11,344 bases of DNA from Halobacteriales archaeon QS_9_68_42 (lineage in GTDB: Archaea > Halobacteriota > Halobacteria > Halobacteriales > Haloarculaceae), in the NCBI GenBank assembly GCA_003022905.1, contig PXSE01000046.1:1-11344 (forward strand), given 5' to 3'. Both the position numbers and the translations under genes were made by a program. This document shows, in pieces, positions 1 through 6,887 of this stretch. The notes below the pieces were generated by a model. That model saw only the letters and a list, made by a program, of their open reading frames with translations, had not been told where the DNA came from and ran no database searches. How positions within the stretch are numbered: the first letter of the stretch is position 1; every line of letters begins with the position of its first letter.

Positions 1-725
1 TCCTCGGCCGCCATCACCTTCCGGCTCATGAAGCCCTCGGCGGCCTCGGTCAGCGCCTCGTACTCCGCGGGCGTCTCGACGCGGTCGATGACTGTCTCCA
101 GGTCGTCGGGGTCCCGGTAGACGCCCGCGACGTCGGTCAGCGAGAGGAGGGTGCCGCCCAACTCGCCGGCGACGGCCGCAGAGGCGCGGTCGGCGTCGGT
201 GTTGACCGCGACGCCGTCCTCGGCTAGCATCGGCGGCGAGACGACCGGCGTGTAGCCGTCGGCCAGCAGGCCCTCGAGCAGTTCGCCGTTGACCGACTCG
301 ATTTTCCCGGAGTGGTCGCCGCGCCGTATCTTCTTCTTGCCATCCTCGACGACCCGGACTGCGGATTTGCGGGGGCCGGTGAACAGCCCGCCGTCGACCC
401 CCGAGAGGCCGACGGCGTCGACGCTGGCGTTCCGCAACCCCGTCACGAGGTCGGTGTTGACGAGGCCGGCCATCGCCATCTTGAACACGTCCATCGTCTC
501 GGCGTCCGTGAAACGGCCGACAACGCCCGAGGGCGTCTCGACGTACTCCGGCTCCACCCCCATCCGTTCGAGGGCGTCGTCGACGGCCGTCGAGCCGCCG
601 TGGACGACCACAACGTCGGTCCCGTCCTCACGCACTGCCGCGATGTCGGCCAGCGCGCCCTCGGGGTCGACGGCGCGAGCGCCGCCGATTTTGACGATGA
701 CGGGGCCGTCGGCGTCAACAACCAT
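1..725 (-). CDS. argB: [LysW]-glutamate kinase (ArgB/LysZ family), 3' end beyond the window
   Basis: This amino-acid kinase phosphorylates the side-chain carboxylate of glutamate carried on LysW, the second carrier-bound step of arginine synthesis. The reading frame is open from ATG (725-723) to the window edge, giving 241 codons. It shows the family pattern: an N-terminal VKIGGA phosphate-binding segment, VVVHGGSTAVDDAL for substrate binding, VVGRFTDAETMDVF, then GPRKSAV, DHSGKIESVN, and NTDADRASAA followed by LLSLTDVAGV near the ATP site. It ends here at GFMSRKVMAAE, so perhaps 30 or more residues are missing off the edge. The start lies one base after the argC stop, so translation is probably coupled. 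In other haloarchaea argD, argE and argF usually follow. Bacterial-type N-acetylglutamate kinase is the alternative reading, but lysW and argX next door favour the LysW-linked enzyme. Confidence 0.9.
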   Translation of the reverse strand, partial: MVVDADGPVIVKIGGARAVDPEGALADIAAVREDGTDVVVVHGGSTAVDDALERMGVEPEYVETPSGVVGRFTDAETMDVFKMAMAGLVNTDLVTGLRNASVDAVGLSGVDGGLFTGPRKSAVRVVEDGKKKIRRGDHSGKIESVNGELLEGLLADGYTPVVSPPMLAEDGVAVNTDADRASAAVAGELGGTLLSLTDVAGVYRDPDDLETVIDRVETPAEYEALTEAAEGFMSRKVMAAE

Positions 726-726
726 C

Positions 727-1543
727 TCAGGGCGCCCCCACCGGGTGCAGGCCCGGGAAGTCGAGCCCGGCCGTCTCCTCCAGACCGAGCGCGATGTTGG
801 CGGCGTGGACGGCCTGGCCGGCCGACCCCTTCATCATGTTGTCGATGGCCGAGAAAACGACCACCCGCCGGTTTCCGGGGTCGAGCTCGAAGCCGACCTC
901 GGCGTCGTTCGAGCCGGCAACGGCCTTCGGCTCGGGGTAGCGGTAGACGCCGGAGCCGCCGGCGACCAGCCGGACGAACGGTTCGTCCTCGTAGCTGCCG
1001 CGGAAGGCGCCCCACAGGTCGCCCGTCGAAATCGGCGACTCGGGGTAGATGTGACACGTCGCCGAGGCCCCACGGGTCATGTCCACCGCGTGGGCGGTAA
1101 AGGACACCGACGCCCCGAGGAACGCCTCGATTTCGGCCTCGTGGCGGTGGCCCGTCGGGGCGTACGGCCGGACGACGCCGGACCGCTCGGGGTGCGAGCG
1201 GCCGGTCGTGGCCGTCGTAGTACTCGTCGTAGGCCGCCGCCTCGTCCAGCCGGAAGTCAGCGCTCAGGTCGACGACGGTGTCGGCGGCGGCCCGGAACTC
1301 GTCGATGCGCTCCATCGAGACGCCGTGGGGCGTACACGCGAACAGCACGTCGACGGACTCGAGGTCGTCGGGGCTCGAGAACCTGAGATCCATTCCCCGG
1401 AGGTTCGGGTGGACCGACCCCACGGTCTTGTTCTCGGCGCTCCGGCTGGTCGCCTGGGCCACCTCGAAGGTGGGGTGGCCCTCGAGCAGCCGCAGCAGTT
1501 CCCCGCCGGTGAAGCCGCTGGCGCCGACGACGGCCGCCCGCAT
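727..1543 (-). pseudogene. argC: [LysW]-glutamyl-phosphate reductase (ArgC/LysY), internally deleted and frameshifted
   Basis: ArgC reduces LysW-bound glutamyl phosphate to the semialdehyde with NADPH. The N-terminal 115 residues read cleanly from ATG 1543: GASGFTGGELLRLL is the dinucleotide-binding loop and VVDLSADFRL is a conserved family stretch. At about 1196-1207 the frame breaks after YYDGHDRP. The family sequence resumes one frame over at SHPERSGVVRPYAPTGHRHE and runs to the stop at 727 (TCHIYPESPI, FVRLVAGG, FSAIDNMMKGSAGQA). The gene is 817 nt, about 272 codons, against roughly 345 in intact homologues. The missing block should carry the catalytic cysteine (GCNATA-type motif), so neither remaining frame can make an active enzyme. 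The start overlaps the argX stop (TGATG) and GAGGTGA at 1551-1557 is a good ribosome site. A sequencing or assembly gap would look the same. Confidence 0.85.
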
Positions 1544-2418
1544 CAGGCGGTCACCTCGACGCCCTGCACCTTGGCCTCCAGCCAGTCGACGACGGCGCCG
1601 GGGACGTCGGCGTCGGCCACCTCGTTGAGCGCTTTGAACTCGACGGTGTGGTTGACCTCGTGGACGGTGAACTCGCCGGAGTCGGCGCCGCCGACCTCCA
1701 TGAGGTCGACGCCGAGCAGGCCGCCGCCCACGGCGTCGGAGGCGCGCTCGACGAGGTCGGTCATCTCGGGCGTGACCTCGATTTCCTCGGTTTCGGCCCC
1801 CTGGGCGGCGTTGGTCAGCCAGTGCTCCGAGGAGCGGGCCATCGCCGCCACCGGCTCGCCGTCGGTCGTTACCACGCGGATGTCGCGGCCGGGCTTCTCG
1901 ACGAACTCCTGAATGTAGAACACCTTGTGCTCGTAGTGACCCAATGTCTCCTTGTGCTCGAGGATGGCCTCCGCCGCCGACCGGGACTCTATCTTGGCCA
2001 TCAGCCGGCCCCACGAGCCGACGACAGGCTTCAGCACGCAGGGGTAGCCGAACGCCTCGATGGATTTCAGTGCCGACTCCTTGGTGAAGGCGACGTCGGT
2101 CGCCGGCGTTGGAATGTCATTCTCGGCCAGCACGAGGCTGTTGTCGGCCTTGTCGGCACAGACGGCCGCCGTCTCCGGGTCGTTGACCACCGGGACGTCG
2201 TAGGAGTCGACGAACCGGGTGGCGTACCGCGAACGGCTGGTCGCCAGACACCTGTCGACCACGATGTCGACGCCCTCGAGGGCCGGCTGCGGCCCGTGGA
2301 CGCCGAACTGCTCCTTGCGGACGTCGACCTTCGTCACCTCGTGGCCGCGGTCCCGGAGCTCGCGCAGGAGCAACTTCTCGTCGCGGCGGATGCGCGAGTA
2401 GAGGACGGCTACGTCCAT
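1543..2418 (-). CDS. argX: glutamate-LysW ligase ArgX (ATP-grasp)
   Basis: The enzyme joins the amino group of glutamate to the C-terminal glutamate of LysW using ATP, committing glutamate to the carrier-bound arginine route. The protein is 291 residues, the normal LysX/ArgX length. It is an ATP-grasp ligase: an N-terminal domain (VAVLYSRIRRDEKLLL), a nucleotide-binding segment FGYPCVLKPVVGSWGRLM at about 123-140, YIQEFVEKPGRDIR at about 168-181, and the metal/substrate end LLGVDLMEV plus EVNHTVEFK at about 254-262. Halobacteria generally have this pathway for arginine only, so ArgX is preferred over lysine-specific LysX; substrate choice is inferred. The start ATG 2418 is preceded by purine-rich GGAGAGG at 2424-2430. 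It lies 54 nt after lysW, and its stop overlaps the argC start. Confidence 0.92.
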   Translation of the reverse strand: MDVAVLYSRIRRDEKLLLRELRDRGHEVTKVDVRKEQFGVHGPQPALEGVDIVVDRCLATSRSRYATRFVDSYDVPVVNDPETAAVCADKADNSLVLAENDIPTPATDVAFTKESALKSIEAFGYPCVLKPVVGSWGRLMAKIESRSAAEAILEHKETLGHYEHKVFYIQEFVEKPGRDIRVVTTDGEPVAAMARSSEHWLTNAAQGAETEEIEVTPEMTDLVERASDAVGGGLLGVDLMEVGGADSGEFTVHEVNHTVEFKALNEVADADVPGAVVDWLEAKVQGVEVTA

Positions 2419-2472
2419 CGTGTCCTCTCCCCGCCGACCGTCGAGCGGCGGTCCGTGCCGACGTCCATCGCC

Positions 2473-2637
2473 TTACTCCCCCCAGTCCTCTTCGAGTTCG
2501 GGCGCCGTCTCGACGGCGACGGGATCGTCGCCGACGACCTCCAGTTCGGCGCCACAGGTCGCACAGTCGACGATCTCTCCGACTTCCAGGTCGTCGTGCA
2601 GGTCCAGTTCGGCCCCGCACTCGGGACAGTCTGCCAT
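2473..2637 (-). CDS. lysW: amino-group carrier protein LysW
   Basis: A 54-residue acidic protein to which the growing arginine (or lysine) precursor is attached. It was read directly from the bases. The N-terminus MADCPECGAELDL holds the first CxxC zinc knuckle, VDCATCGAELEV holds the second, and the protein ends in EDWGE. That last motif is the family signature: the terminal glutamate carries the substrate through its side-chain carboxylate. The rest is a negatively charged surface thought to guide LysW into the basic clefts of its partner enzymes. It leads the argX-argC-argB set and has its own promoter directly upstream. The predicted transcript starts at or next to the ATG, so the message is probably leaderless. 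Confidence 0.95.
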   Translation of the reverse strand: MADCPECGAELDLHDDLEVGEIVDCATCGAELEVVGDDPVAVETAPELEEDWGE

Positions 2638-2664
2638 TGTACTCCGTACTCGCCCCGGGATGCA

Positions 2665-2670
2665 CTTAAG
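2665..2670 (-). promoter_or_regulatory. TATA/BRE promoter of lysW-argXCB
   Basis: On the minus strand the sequence reads CGAAGAGCTTAAGTGCAT. This is a purine-rich BRE-like stretch followed by CTTAAG, in a pocket of AT-rich DNA (about 2665-2710) within a GC-rich background. The box ends 28 nt before the lysW ATG (2637), the spacing expected for a leaderless haloarchaeal transcript. The lysW set can therefore be transcribed apart from argGH. Confidence 0.65.
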
Positions 2671-2744
2671 CTCTTCGAAATTATCAGAATAGATATCAAA
2701 CTGTACTCGTCTCTGAAGCCGTAAGAAGCGTTTTCCTGCGCCAT

Positions 2745-2792
2745 TGCTGAATCGAGTATCAGCATGTTGGTAGTACGTCCCCGGAGGGGGAC
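2745..2792. repeat. two small inverted repeats between argH and lysW
   Basis: The 185-nt gap between the argH stop and the lysW start contains two palindromes. At 2777-2792 GTCCCC and GGGGAC flank a 4-nt loop. At 2745-2764 TGCTGA and TCAGCA flank an 8-nt spacer. The first could form a short GC hairpin in the 3' end of the argGH transcript, but no T-run follows on the minus strand, so a terminator is not shown. The second, about 75 bp upstream of the lysW TATA box, has the shape of an operator half-site pair. Both functions are guesses. Confidence 0.35.
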
Positions 2793-2822
2793 GGCGGCGG
2801 CGACCGCGGCGGCGTTCGTCGC

Positions 2823-4122
2823 TCAGACATGCGCCGACACCTCCGCACGTAGCTCGGCGTCGGCCGCCGACAGGGCCGCTCGCCGTGACTCGACGGTCTC
2901 GGCGTCGGCGTCGATTTCCCCGCGGGCGTCGGCCAGCGCCGCCTCCACCGCCTCGCGCGCCGGGCCGCCGACCGAATCACGGGAGGCGACGCTCCGTTCG
3001 GGGTCCAGTGCCGCCTCCACTGCCTCGCGGGTAACATGCGCCGTCAGCGGCTCCCCGAGCACCGTCTCGGCGGCCGCCGAAAGCGCCTCGTAGTCGCCCC
3101 CGTCCTCGGCGGCGAGCGCGACCAGCTCGTGTGCGGTGCGGAAGGGAACGCCCGCCATCGCCAGCAGGTCCGCGACGCCGGTGGCCGTCGAGAAGCCGTC
3201 GTCGGCCGCCGCCGAAAGCGCCGCCTCGTCCCACTCGGCGGTGGCGACGGCGCCGGCGGCCACCTCCGTCGCCTCCCGGACCGCATCGACCGCCTCGAAG
3301 GCCCAGCTCGAGGTAGCCGTCCTTCGAGTAACCGACCAGGTCCTCGGCCAGCCCCGACAGCGTCATCGCGAGCGCCGCCGCCGCGGCGCTCGTCTCCAGC
3401 AGGAAGTCCCGCGCGGAGACGGCGTCCATCGAGTTGGTCACCAGCCCCTCGAAGCCGAGCAGTTCGGCGGTCCGCTCGCGGTCGATATCGAACGGCGTAC
3501 CCGCGAAGGCCGCCGCCCCCAGCGGCGAGCGGTTGACCCGCTCGTAGGCGTCACACAGCCGTTCGGTGTCGCGCGACAGTGCCGACTCGTAGGAGGCCAG
3601 GTAGTGGCCGACCGTCGTCGGCTGGGCTGGCTGGAGGTGCGTGAAGCCGGGCATCACGGCGTCGGCCCCCTCGGCGGCGGCCTCCGCGAGCACGCCGCGG
3701 GCCTCGACGGTCGCCTCGGCGAGGTCCAGAACGTCCTCGCGGAGCCGATACCGGATACAGGCGGCCACCTCATCGTTCCGCGAGCGGGCGGTGTGCATTC
3801 GGCCGCCGCGGTCGCCGACCCGCTCGATGACGGCCGTCTCGATGGCGGTGTGGACGTCCTCGCCGTCCGGCAGCGCGCCGTGGCCCGCTGCCTCGACGTC
3901 GTCGAGCGCCTCGAGGATGGCCGCCGCGTCGTCGGCGTCGATGACGCCCTGCTCTTCGAGCATCACGACGTGGGCGCGGTCGACCGCGAGGTCGGCGTCG
4001 AACATCCGCTCGTCGGCCGCCAGGCTCGAGAGGAACTCCCGGGCAGGGCCGCCGCTGAACCGCTCGCGGCGGACCACGTCGTCGCCCTCGGCGTCGGTCG
4101 GGTCGCTGTCCTCGTCGTACAT
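2823..4122 (-). pseudogene. argH: argininosuccinate lyase, internally deleted and frameshifted
   Basis: ArgH splits argininosuccinate into arginine and fumarate, the last step of the pathway. The first 273 or so residues are normal for the fumarase/aspartase superfamily: HTARSRNDEVA at about 110-120, MPGFTHLQPAQPTT at about 157-170, SPLGAAAFAGTPFDIDR at about 199-215, then DLVGYSKDGYLEL. At about 3299-3310 the frame breaks. The C-terminal part continues one frame over with AFEAVDAVREATEVAAGAV and GFSTATGVADLLAMAG, and stops at 2823. Total length is 1300 nt (about 433 codons) against roughly 490 in intact haloarchaeal ArgH. The lost 55-60 residues include the superfamily signature loop (SSxMPxKxNP), which supplies the catalytic serine, so the product should be inactive if the sequence is correct. 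The start is 3 nt after the argG stop. An assembly gap is a live alternative. Confidence 0.85.
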
Positions 4123-4125
4123 GGG

Positions 4126-5331
4126 TCAGTCCTGTTCGTTCTGCCCGTCGGTGATGCCGGTGGCCAGCCGCTCCTGGAAACCGTGGTACTTCGCGACGCC
4201 GGTGGCGTCGTTCTGCTCGATGCCGCCCGTCACGTCCTCGGTGTCGAACGAGGAGGCATCCGCCGAGTAGACGGCGTAGTTTGAGCCGCGGCCGACCGGC
4301 CGGGCCTGGCCGCCCTCCAGCCGTATCGTCACGGTGCCGGTCACCCGGCTCTGGGTCTCCTCGATGAACGCCTCCAGTGCCCGGACCAGCGGGGCGTCCA
4401 CCAGACCCTGGTAGCCCTTCTCGGACCACTCGTAGTCGACCCGCTTCTTGAAGGCGCGCTCCTCCCTCGTGAGCACCAGGTCCTCAAGGGCGGCGTGGGC
4501 GTTCAGAAGCACCGTCGCCGCCGGGTGCTCGTAGTTCTCGCGGACCTTCAGCCCGAGCATCCGGTCCTCCATGATGTCCGAGCGGCCGACCCCGTAGGCG
4601 CCCGCCAGCTCGTTCAGCTCCTCGATGAGCTCGACGGGCTCTTTCGGCTCCCCGTCGAGCGCCATCGGGTAGCCGTTCTCGAAGGTGACCTCGAGTTCGA
4701 GCGTCCCCTCGCCGGGGGCGGTCGTCCACCGGTAGATGTCCTCGCCGGGGACGTAGGCGGGGTCCTCAAGCTCCGAGCCCTCGATGGAGCGGCTCCAGAG
4801 GTTGGTGTCGATGCTGTAGCGGCCCTCGTCGCCGCCCTCGACGGGGAGGTCCCGCTCGGCGGCGTACTCCTGTTCGAACCCCCGGGTCAGGCCGAGCTCC
4901 CGGACCGGCGCGATGACCTCCATGTCGGAGCCGCGCCAGACGGCCTCGAACCGGAGCTGGTCGTTGCCCTTGCCGGTACAGCCGTGGGCCAGGCCGGTGC
5001 AGTTCTCTTGTTCGGCGACCTCGAGGATGGCCTCGGCGATGACCGGCCGCGCCAGCGCCGTCCCGAGCGGGTAGCCCTGGTAAGAGGCGTTGGCGCGGAC
5101 GGCCTCGAAGCACAGTTCGGCGAACTCGTCGGTGGCGTCGACGACGTGGTGTTCGAGCTCCAGCGCCTCGGCGGTCGCCTCGGCCTCGGCGAACTCCGCT
5201 TCGGGCTGGCCGACGTCGACGGTGACGCCGACGACCTCGTCGTAGCCGTACTCCTCTTCGAGCAGCGGAACGCAGACGGTGGTGTCGAGCCCGCCCGAGA
5301 AGGCGAGCGCGACGCGTTTCGGTTCTGACAT
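4126..5331 (-). CDS. argG: argininosuccinate synthase
   Basis: ArgG condenses citrulline and aspartate to argininosuccinate with ATP cleavage to AMP and pyrophosphate, in the cytosol. The 401-residue length is normal. The N-terminus has the PP-loop AFSGGLDTTV (residues about 9-18). Further family segments are ANASYQGYPLGTALARP, LAHGCTGKGNDQLRFE (the glycine-rich nucleotide/citrulline loop), YSIDTNLWSRSIEGSELED and GVGRSDIMEDRMLGLKVRE. No lesion is visible, unlike its neighbour argH. The ATG at 5331 was chosen because the protein then begins MSEPKRVALAFSGG as homologues do. The in-frame GTG at 5505 would add 58 residues of low-complexity leader and is rejected. No Shine-Dalgarno is seen; instead a hairpin (5346-5364) lies just upstream and a structured leader precedes it. 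Confidence 0.96.
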   Translation of the reverse strand: MSEPKRVALAFSGGLDTTVCVPLLEEEYGYDEVVGVTVDVGQPEAEFAEAEATAEALELEHHVVDATDEFAELCFEAVRANASYQGYPLGTALARPVIAEAILEVAEQENCTGLAHGCTGKGNDQLRFEAVWRGSDMEVIAPVRELGLTRGFEQEYAAERDLPVEGGDEGRYSIDTNLWSRSIEGSELEDPAYVPGEDIYRWTTAPGEGTLELEVTFENGYPMALDGEPKEPVELIEELNELAGAYGVGRSDIMEDRMLGLKVRENYEHPAATVLLNAHAALEDLVLTREERAFKKRVDYEWSEKGYQGLVDAPLVRALEAFIEETQSRVTGTVTIRLEGGQARPVGRGSNYAVYSADASSFDTEDVTGGIEQNDATGVAKYHGFQERLATGITDGQNEQD

Positions 5332-5345
5332 TGGTGTTATCTGGG

Positions 5346-5364
5346 GACCGTCAGCCGGACGGTC
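5346..5364 (-). promoter_or_regulatory. hairpin just upstream of the argG start
   Basis: GACCGTC and GACGGTC form a perfect 7-bp stem around a 5-nt loop. Its 3' foot lies 14 nt before the argG ATG, in the place where a ribosome site would be. No T-run follows. It could mask or present the argG start as part of the leader switch; this role is inferred. Confidence 0.5.
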
Positions 5365-5384
5365 ATCGTTGAAGACGGGGCGGA

Positions 5385-5489
5385 CGCGACGACGGGGGGT
5401 GATACTGTGCGGGCCTAACGGCCCGGTCGTCGCGGCCGCGGGAGAAGGGCGGACCCACCGCTGGCCTCGGGCGTCGTGGAGCGGTGAGT
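5385..5489 (-). promoter_or_regulatory. structured argG leader (candidate attenuator stems)
   Basis: Three complementary pairs occupy this stretch of the argG 5' leader. Stem 1 pairs 5480-5489 (ACTCACCGCT on the minus strand) with 5453-5462 (AGCGGTGGGT): 10 bp with one G-U. Stem 2 pairs 5426-5434 (CGCGACGAC) with 5385-5393 (GTCGTCGCG): 9 perfect bp. Inside stem 2 a perfect hairpin, CGGGCC-GTTA-GGCCCG, lies at 5410-5425. The 5' arm of stem 2 covers the tandem CGA codons of the leader peptide, and the peptide stop codon lies in the inner hairpin. The 3' arm of stem 2 could instead pair over 7 bp with bases next to the leader ATG (about 5488-5494). GC-rich, GAC/GTC-rich DNA makes chance pairing common, so folding needs testing. 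Confidence 0.5.
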
Positions 5490-5498
5490 CGTCGTCAT
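5415..5498 (-). CDS. candidate arginine-rich leader peptide of argG (27 aa)
   Basis: This short ORF starts MTTTHRSTTPEASGG and ends RPRRPGR before a TAG. Its ATG (5498) lies 25 nt after the TATA box, exactly where a leaderless haloarchaeal mRNA would begin, so it should be the first ORF of the argG message. Five of the 27 residues are Arg and four of these are in the last seven codons. The tail includes two adjacent CGA codons, expected to be poorly used in a GC-rich halophile. Placed before an arginine operon and overlapping RNA stems, it has the layout of a leader peptide that senses charged Arg-tRNA. I know of no established archaeal arg attenuator to compare it with. Chance ORF status is the alternative. 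Confidence 0.55.
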   Translation of the reverse strand: MTTTHRSTTPEASGGSALLPRPRRPGR

Positions 5499-5522
5499 CT
5501 ACCACACCCTACTTGGAGACGG

Positions 5523-5529
5523 TATTAAA
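5523..5529 (-). promoter_or_regulatory. TATA box of the argG-argH transcript
   Basis: The minus strand reads AAGGGTTTAATACC; TTTAATA is the only AT-rich patch upstream of argG. It is 25 nt before the leader-peptide ATG and about 190 nt before argG. The presumed BRE lies at about 5530-5536 and the right end of the tnpB element begins only about 13-20 bp beyond it. Any activator or repressor sites further upstream would have been displaced by the insertion. Confidence 0.6.
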
Positions 5530-5548
5530 CCCTTGCGGGTCGGCAAGA

Positions 5549-5580
5549 GTGACATCCTCACCCGCCGTGAGCGGCGGGGC
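5549..5580 (-). ncRNA. IS605-type right end and 3' end of the predicted omega/reRNA
   Basis: On the minus strand a GAAGCCCCGCCG-type stem, loop CTCA, CGGCGGG (7-bp perfect stem, 5561-5578) is followed by TGAGGATGTCAC. This is the subterminal hairpin and terminal motif typical of haloarchaeal IS1341-type right ends. The tnpB stop codon lies inside it. In TnpB systems the guide RNA scaffold is read from the tnpB 3' end through this hairpin, and the guide is whatever follows the element. Sense-overlapping RNAs at tnpB 3' ends are known from Halobacterium. Here the guide would begin TCTTGCCGACCCGCAAGG and run into the argG promoter. The 5' end of the RNA cannot be placed from sequence. Confidence 0.6.
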
Positions 5581-6856
5581 TTCCTACAAGAAAAGCCTCG
5601 TTATGCGAGGAGGTTTCGGAACTGTACGCCGAGAGGGTCGTCTGTCGGGATTCCCGACTCGCCTCCCGGTGTTCCGTGGCGCTGTCACAAGCGCTCCCAT
5701 CCCGTGGGATGTCATTGCCCGCCGATTTCAGTGGCAGGCTCTCACCCCACGGGTCCTGGCGGTCAGCGATGTTGACCGCCGCGTTGATGTCTGCGTGGTA
5801 TTCCGTGACCCAACATTCGTCGTTCGTACAGCGAAACTCGTCGCCATTGCGGTAGCCGACGTGACTGCACTCGTGGCACGTCTGACTCGTGTATTCGGGT
5901 CGAATGTAGCTAACTGGAAGCCCGGCCTCTCGTGCTTTGTCTTCAATGCGCTGTTGGAGGCGAGCGAACGCCCATGCGTGGAGGCGTCGGTTCATCCACT
6001 CACCGTAATCGAGGTCTTCGCGGATGTCCGAGAGGTCTTCCAGCACAACTACCGGCTTCTCGAACTGGCGAGTGTACTCGACGGCGCGTCGAGACGCCTT
6101 CTCGATGATGTCAGTAAGTGCGTTCTGGTAGTGGTCGAATCGCTCGTCAATCCGCCACTCGGCGGCGTCACGCTTTTGGAGTCGTTTCAACGTCGTGAAC
6201 ATCTCTTTGCGGAGATGTCGAGCGCGACCACCGTTGATGAGCAGTGGGTCAGTCGGAGTCTCCTGCTCGCAAGCACAGCCTGCGAGCAGGTGGGCTTCAC
6301 CGACGTCGAAGCCCACTGGTGTTACGTCGCCATCGGTTGGTTCGTAGTCCGGTTCTTCGACGGGGAACTTGACGGTGACGTGAAGCACCCAGTTCGTGCG
6401 GTATTCTTTCAATCGGAACTCCCCGACCGACACGTCGCCGTTGAGAAGATCGTCCCACAACTCGCGTTGTGCGGGGTTGACGCGGAGCGGTATCCAGAAG
6501 GCGTTGCCACGCCCGGCTTGTGGGACGCGCCAACAGAACTCGTGTGTTCTGTCGTCGGAGTGGTCGATGTTCCAGCCCCGGTTCGTGAACCGAACAGGGT
6601 GGTCGTCGTCCAACTCCCGCGCGTTGTAGCTGTCTCGAAGTTGCGGGACGTAGTTCTTAAGTGCGTCCTTCGCGTAGGACGTGAGATTGTAGCCGGTGAC
6701 GACATCGTTGACCGCCGATTGCGTGTCCGCGCCACCCTCGAAGGACTCCGAAAGGGCGCGGCGGTACGCCGCCACGGTACGCTGAAGCCGTTGTTCTTTG
6801 TGCGCCGTCGGCGGCGCGAGTGTGGCTTCGAGGGTTTTCGTGGCGGTAGCGGTCAC
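5558..6856 (-). CDS. tnpB: TnpB, RNA-guided RuvC nuclease of an IS1341-type element
   Basis: TnpB is an RNA-guided DNA endonuclease, ancestor of Cas12, that cuts the empty donor site after transposon loss. The protein is 432 residues from the chosen GTG. An N-terminal helical, HTH-like region (AHKEQRLQRTVAAYRRAL) precedes the RuvC core: first Asp in PVGFDVGEAHL (about D184), Glu in VVVLEDLSDIRE (about E273) and last Asp in YHADINAAVNIA (about D356). A zinc ribbon, CHECS...CTNDEC (about C327, C330, C343, C348), lies between the last two. The triad and cysteines are all present, so cleavage activity is plausible. GTG 6856 is preferred because TTTTATG sits 25 nt upstream (leaderless) and homologues start near TATKTLEATL; longer in-frame starts at 6883 or 6904 are possible. 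Transcription points at argG, so read-through could feed the arg operon. Confidence 0.9.
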   Translation of the reverse strand: MTATATKTLEATLAPPTAHKEQRLQRTVAAYRRALSESFEGGADTQSAVNDVVTGYNLTSYAKDALKNYVPQLRDSYNARELDDDHPVRFTNRGWNIDHSDDRTHEFCWRVPQAGRGNAFWIPLRVNPAQRELWDDLLNGDVSVGEFRLKEYRTNWVLHVTVKFPVEEPDYEPTDGDVTPVGFDVGEAHLLAGCACEQETPTDPLLINGGRARHLRKEMFTTLKRLQKRDAAEWRIDERFDHYQNALTDIIEKASRRAVEYTRQFEKPVVVLEDLSDIREDLDYGEWMNRRLHAWAFARLQQRIEDKAREAGLPVSYIRPEYTSQTCHECSHVGYRNGDEFRCTNDECWVTEYHADINAAVNIADRQDPWGESLPLKSAGNDIPRDGSACDSATEHREASRESRQTTLSAYSSETSSHNEAFLVGSPAAHGG

Positions 6857-6880
6857 ACCTACTGTTACGGGACCAAAGCA

Positions 6881-6887
6881 CATAAAA
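6881..6887. promoter_or_regulatory. single TATA element shared by tnpB and the divergent small gene
   Basis: CATAAAA (TTTTATG on the other strand) is the only clear TATA-like site between the two start codons. It lies 25 nt from the tnpB GTG (6856) on one side and 24 nt from the small-gene ATG (6911) on the other, and both spacings fit leaderless transcripts. One box may therefore serve both directions, or each direction uses an overlapping half of it. Confidence 0.5.

Noticed and set aside
443..2014. A single 523-codon minus-strand frame covering parts of argB, argC and argX
   Set aside because: It is a chance fusion of frames: only its middle (argC residues 1-115) is real protein sequence, and the rest is out-of-frame argX and argB.
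2466..2468. Alternative ATG for argX (CGATGGACGT occurs twice, about 50 nt apart)
   Set aside because: The upstream copy is out of frame with argX; the short duplication looks coincidental.
5332..5505. N-terminal extension of argG from an in-frame GTG
   Set aside because: The 58 extra residues have no counterpart in ArgG proteins, whose N-terminus lies just before the PP-loop; the same bases fit a leader peptide and stems better.
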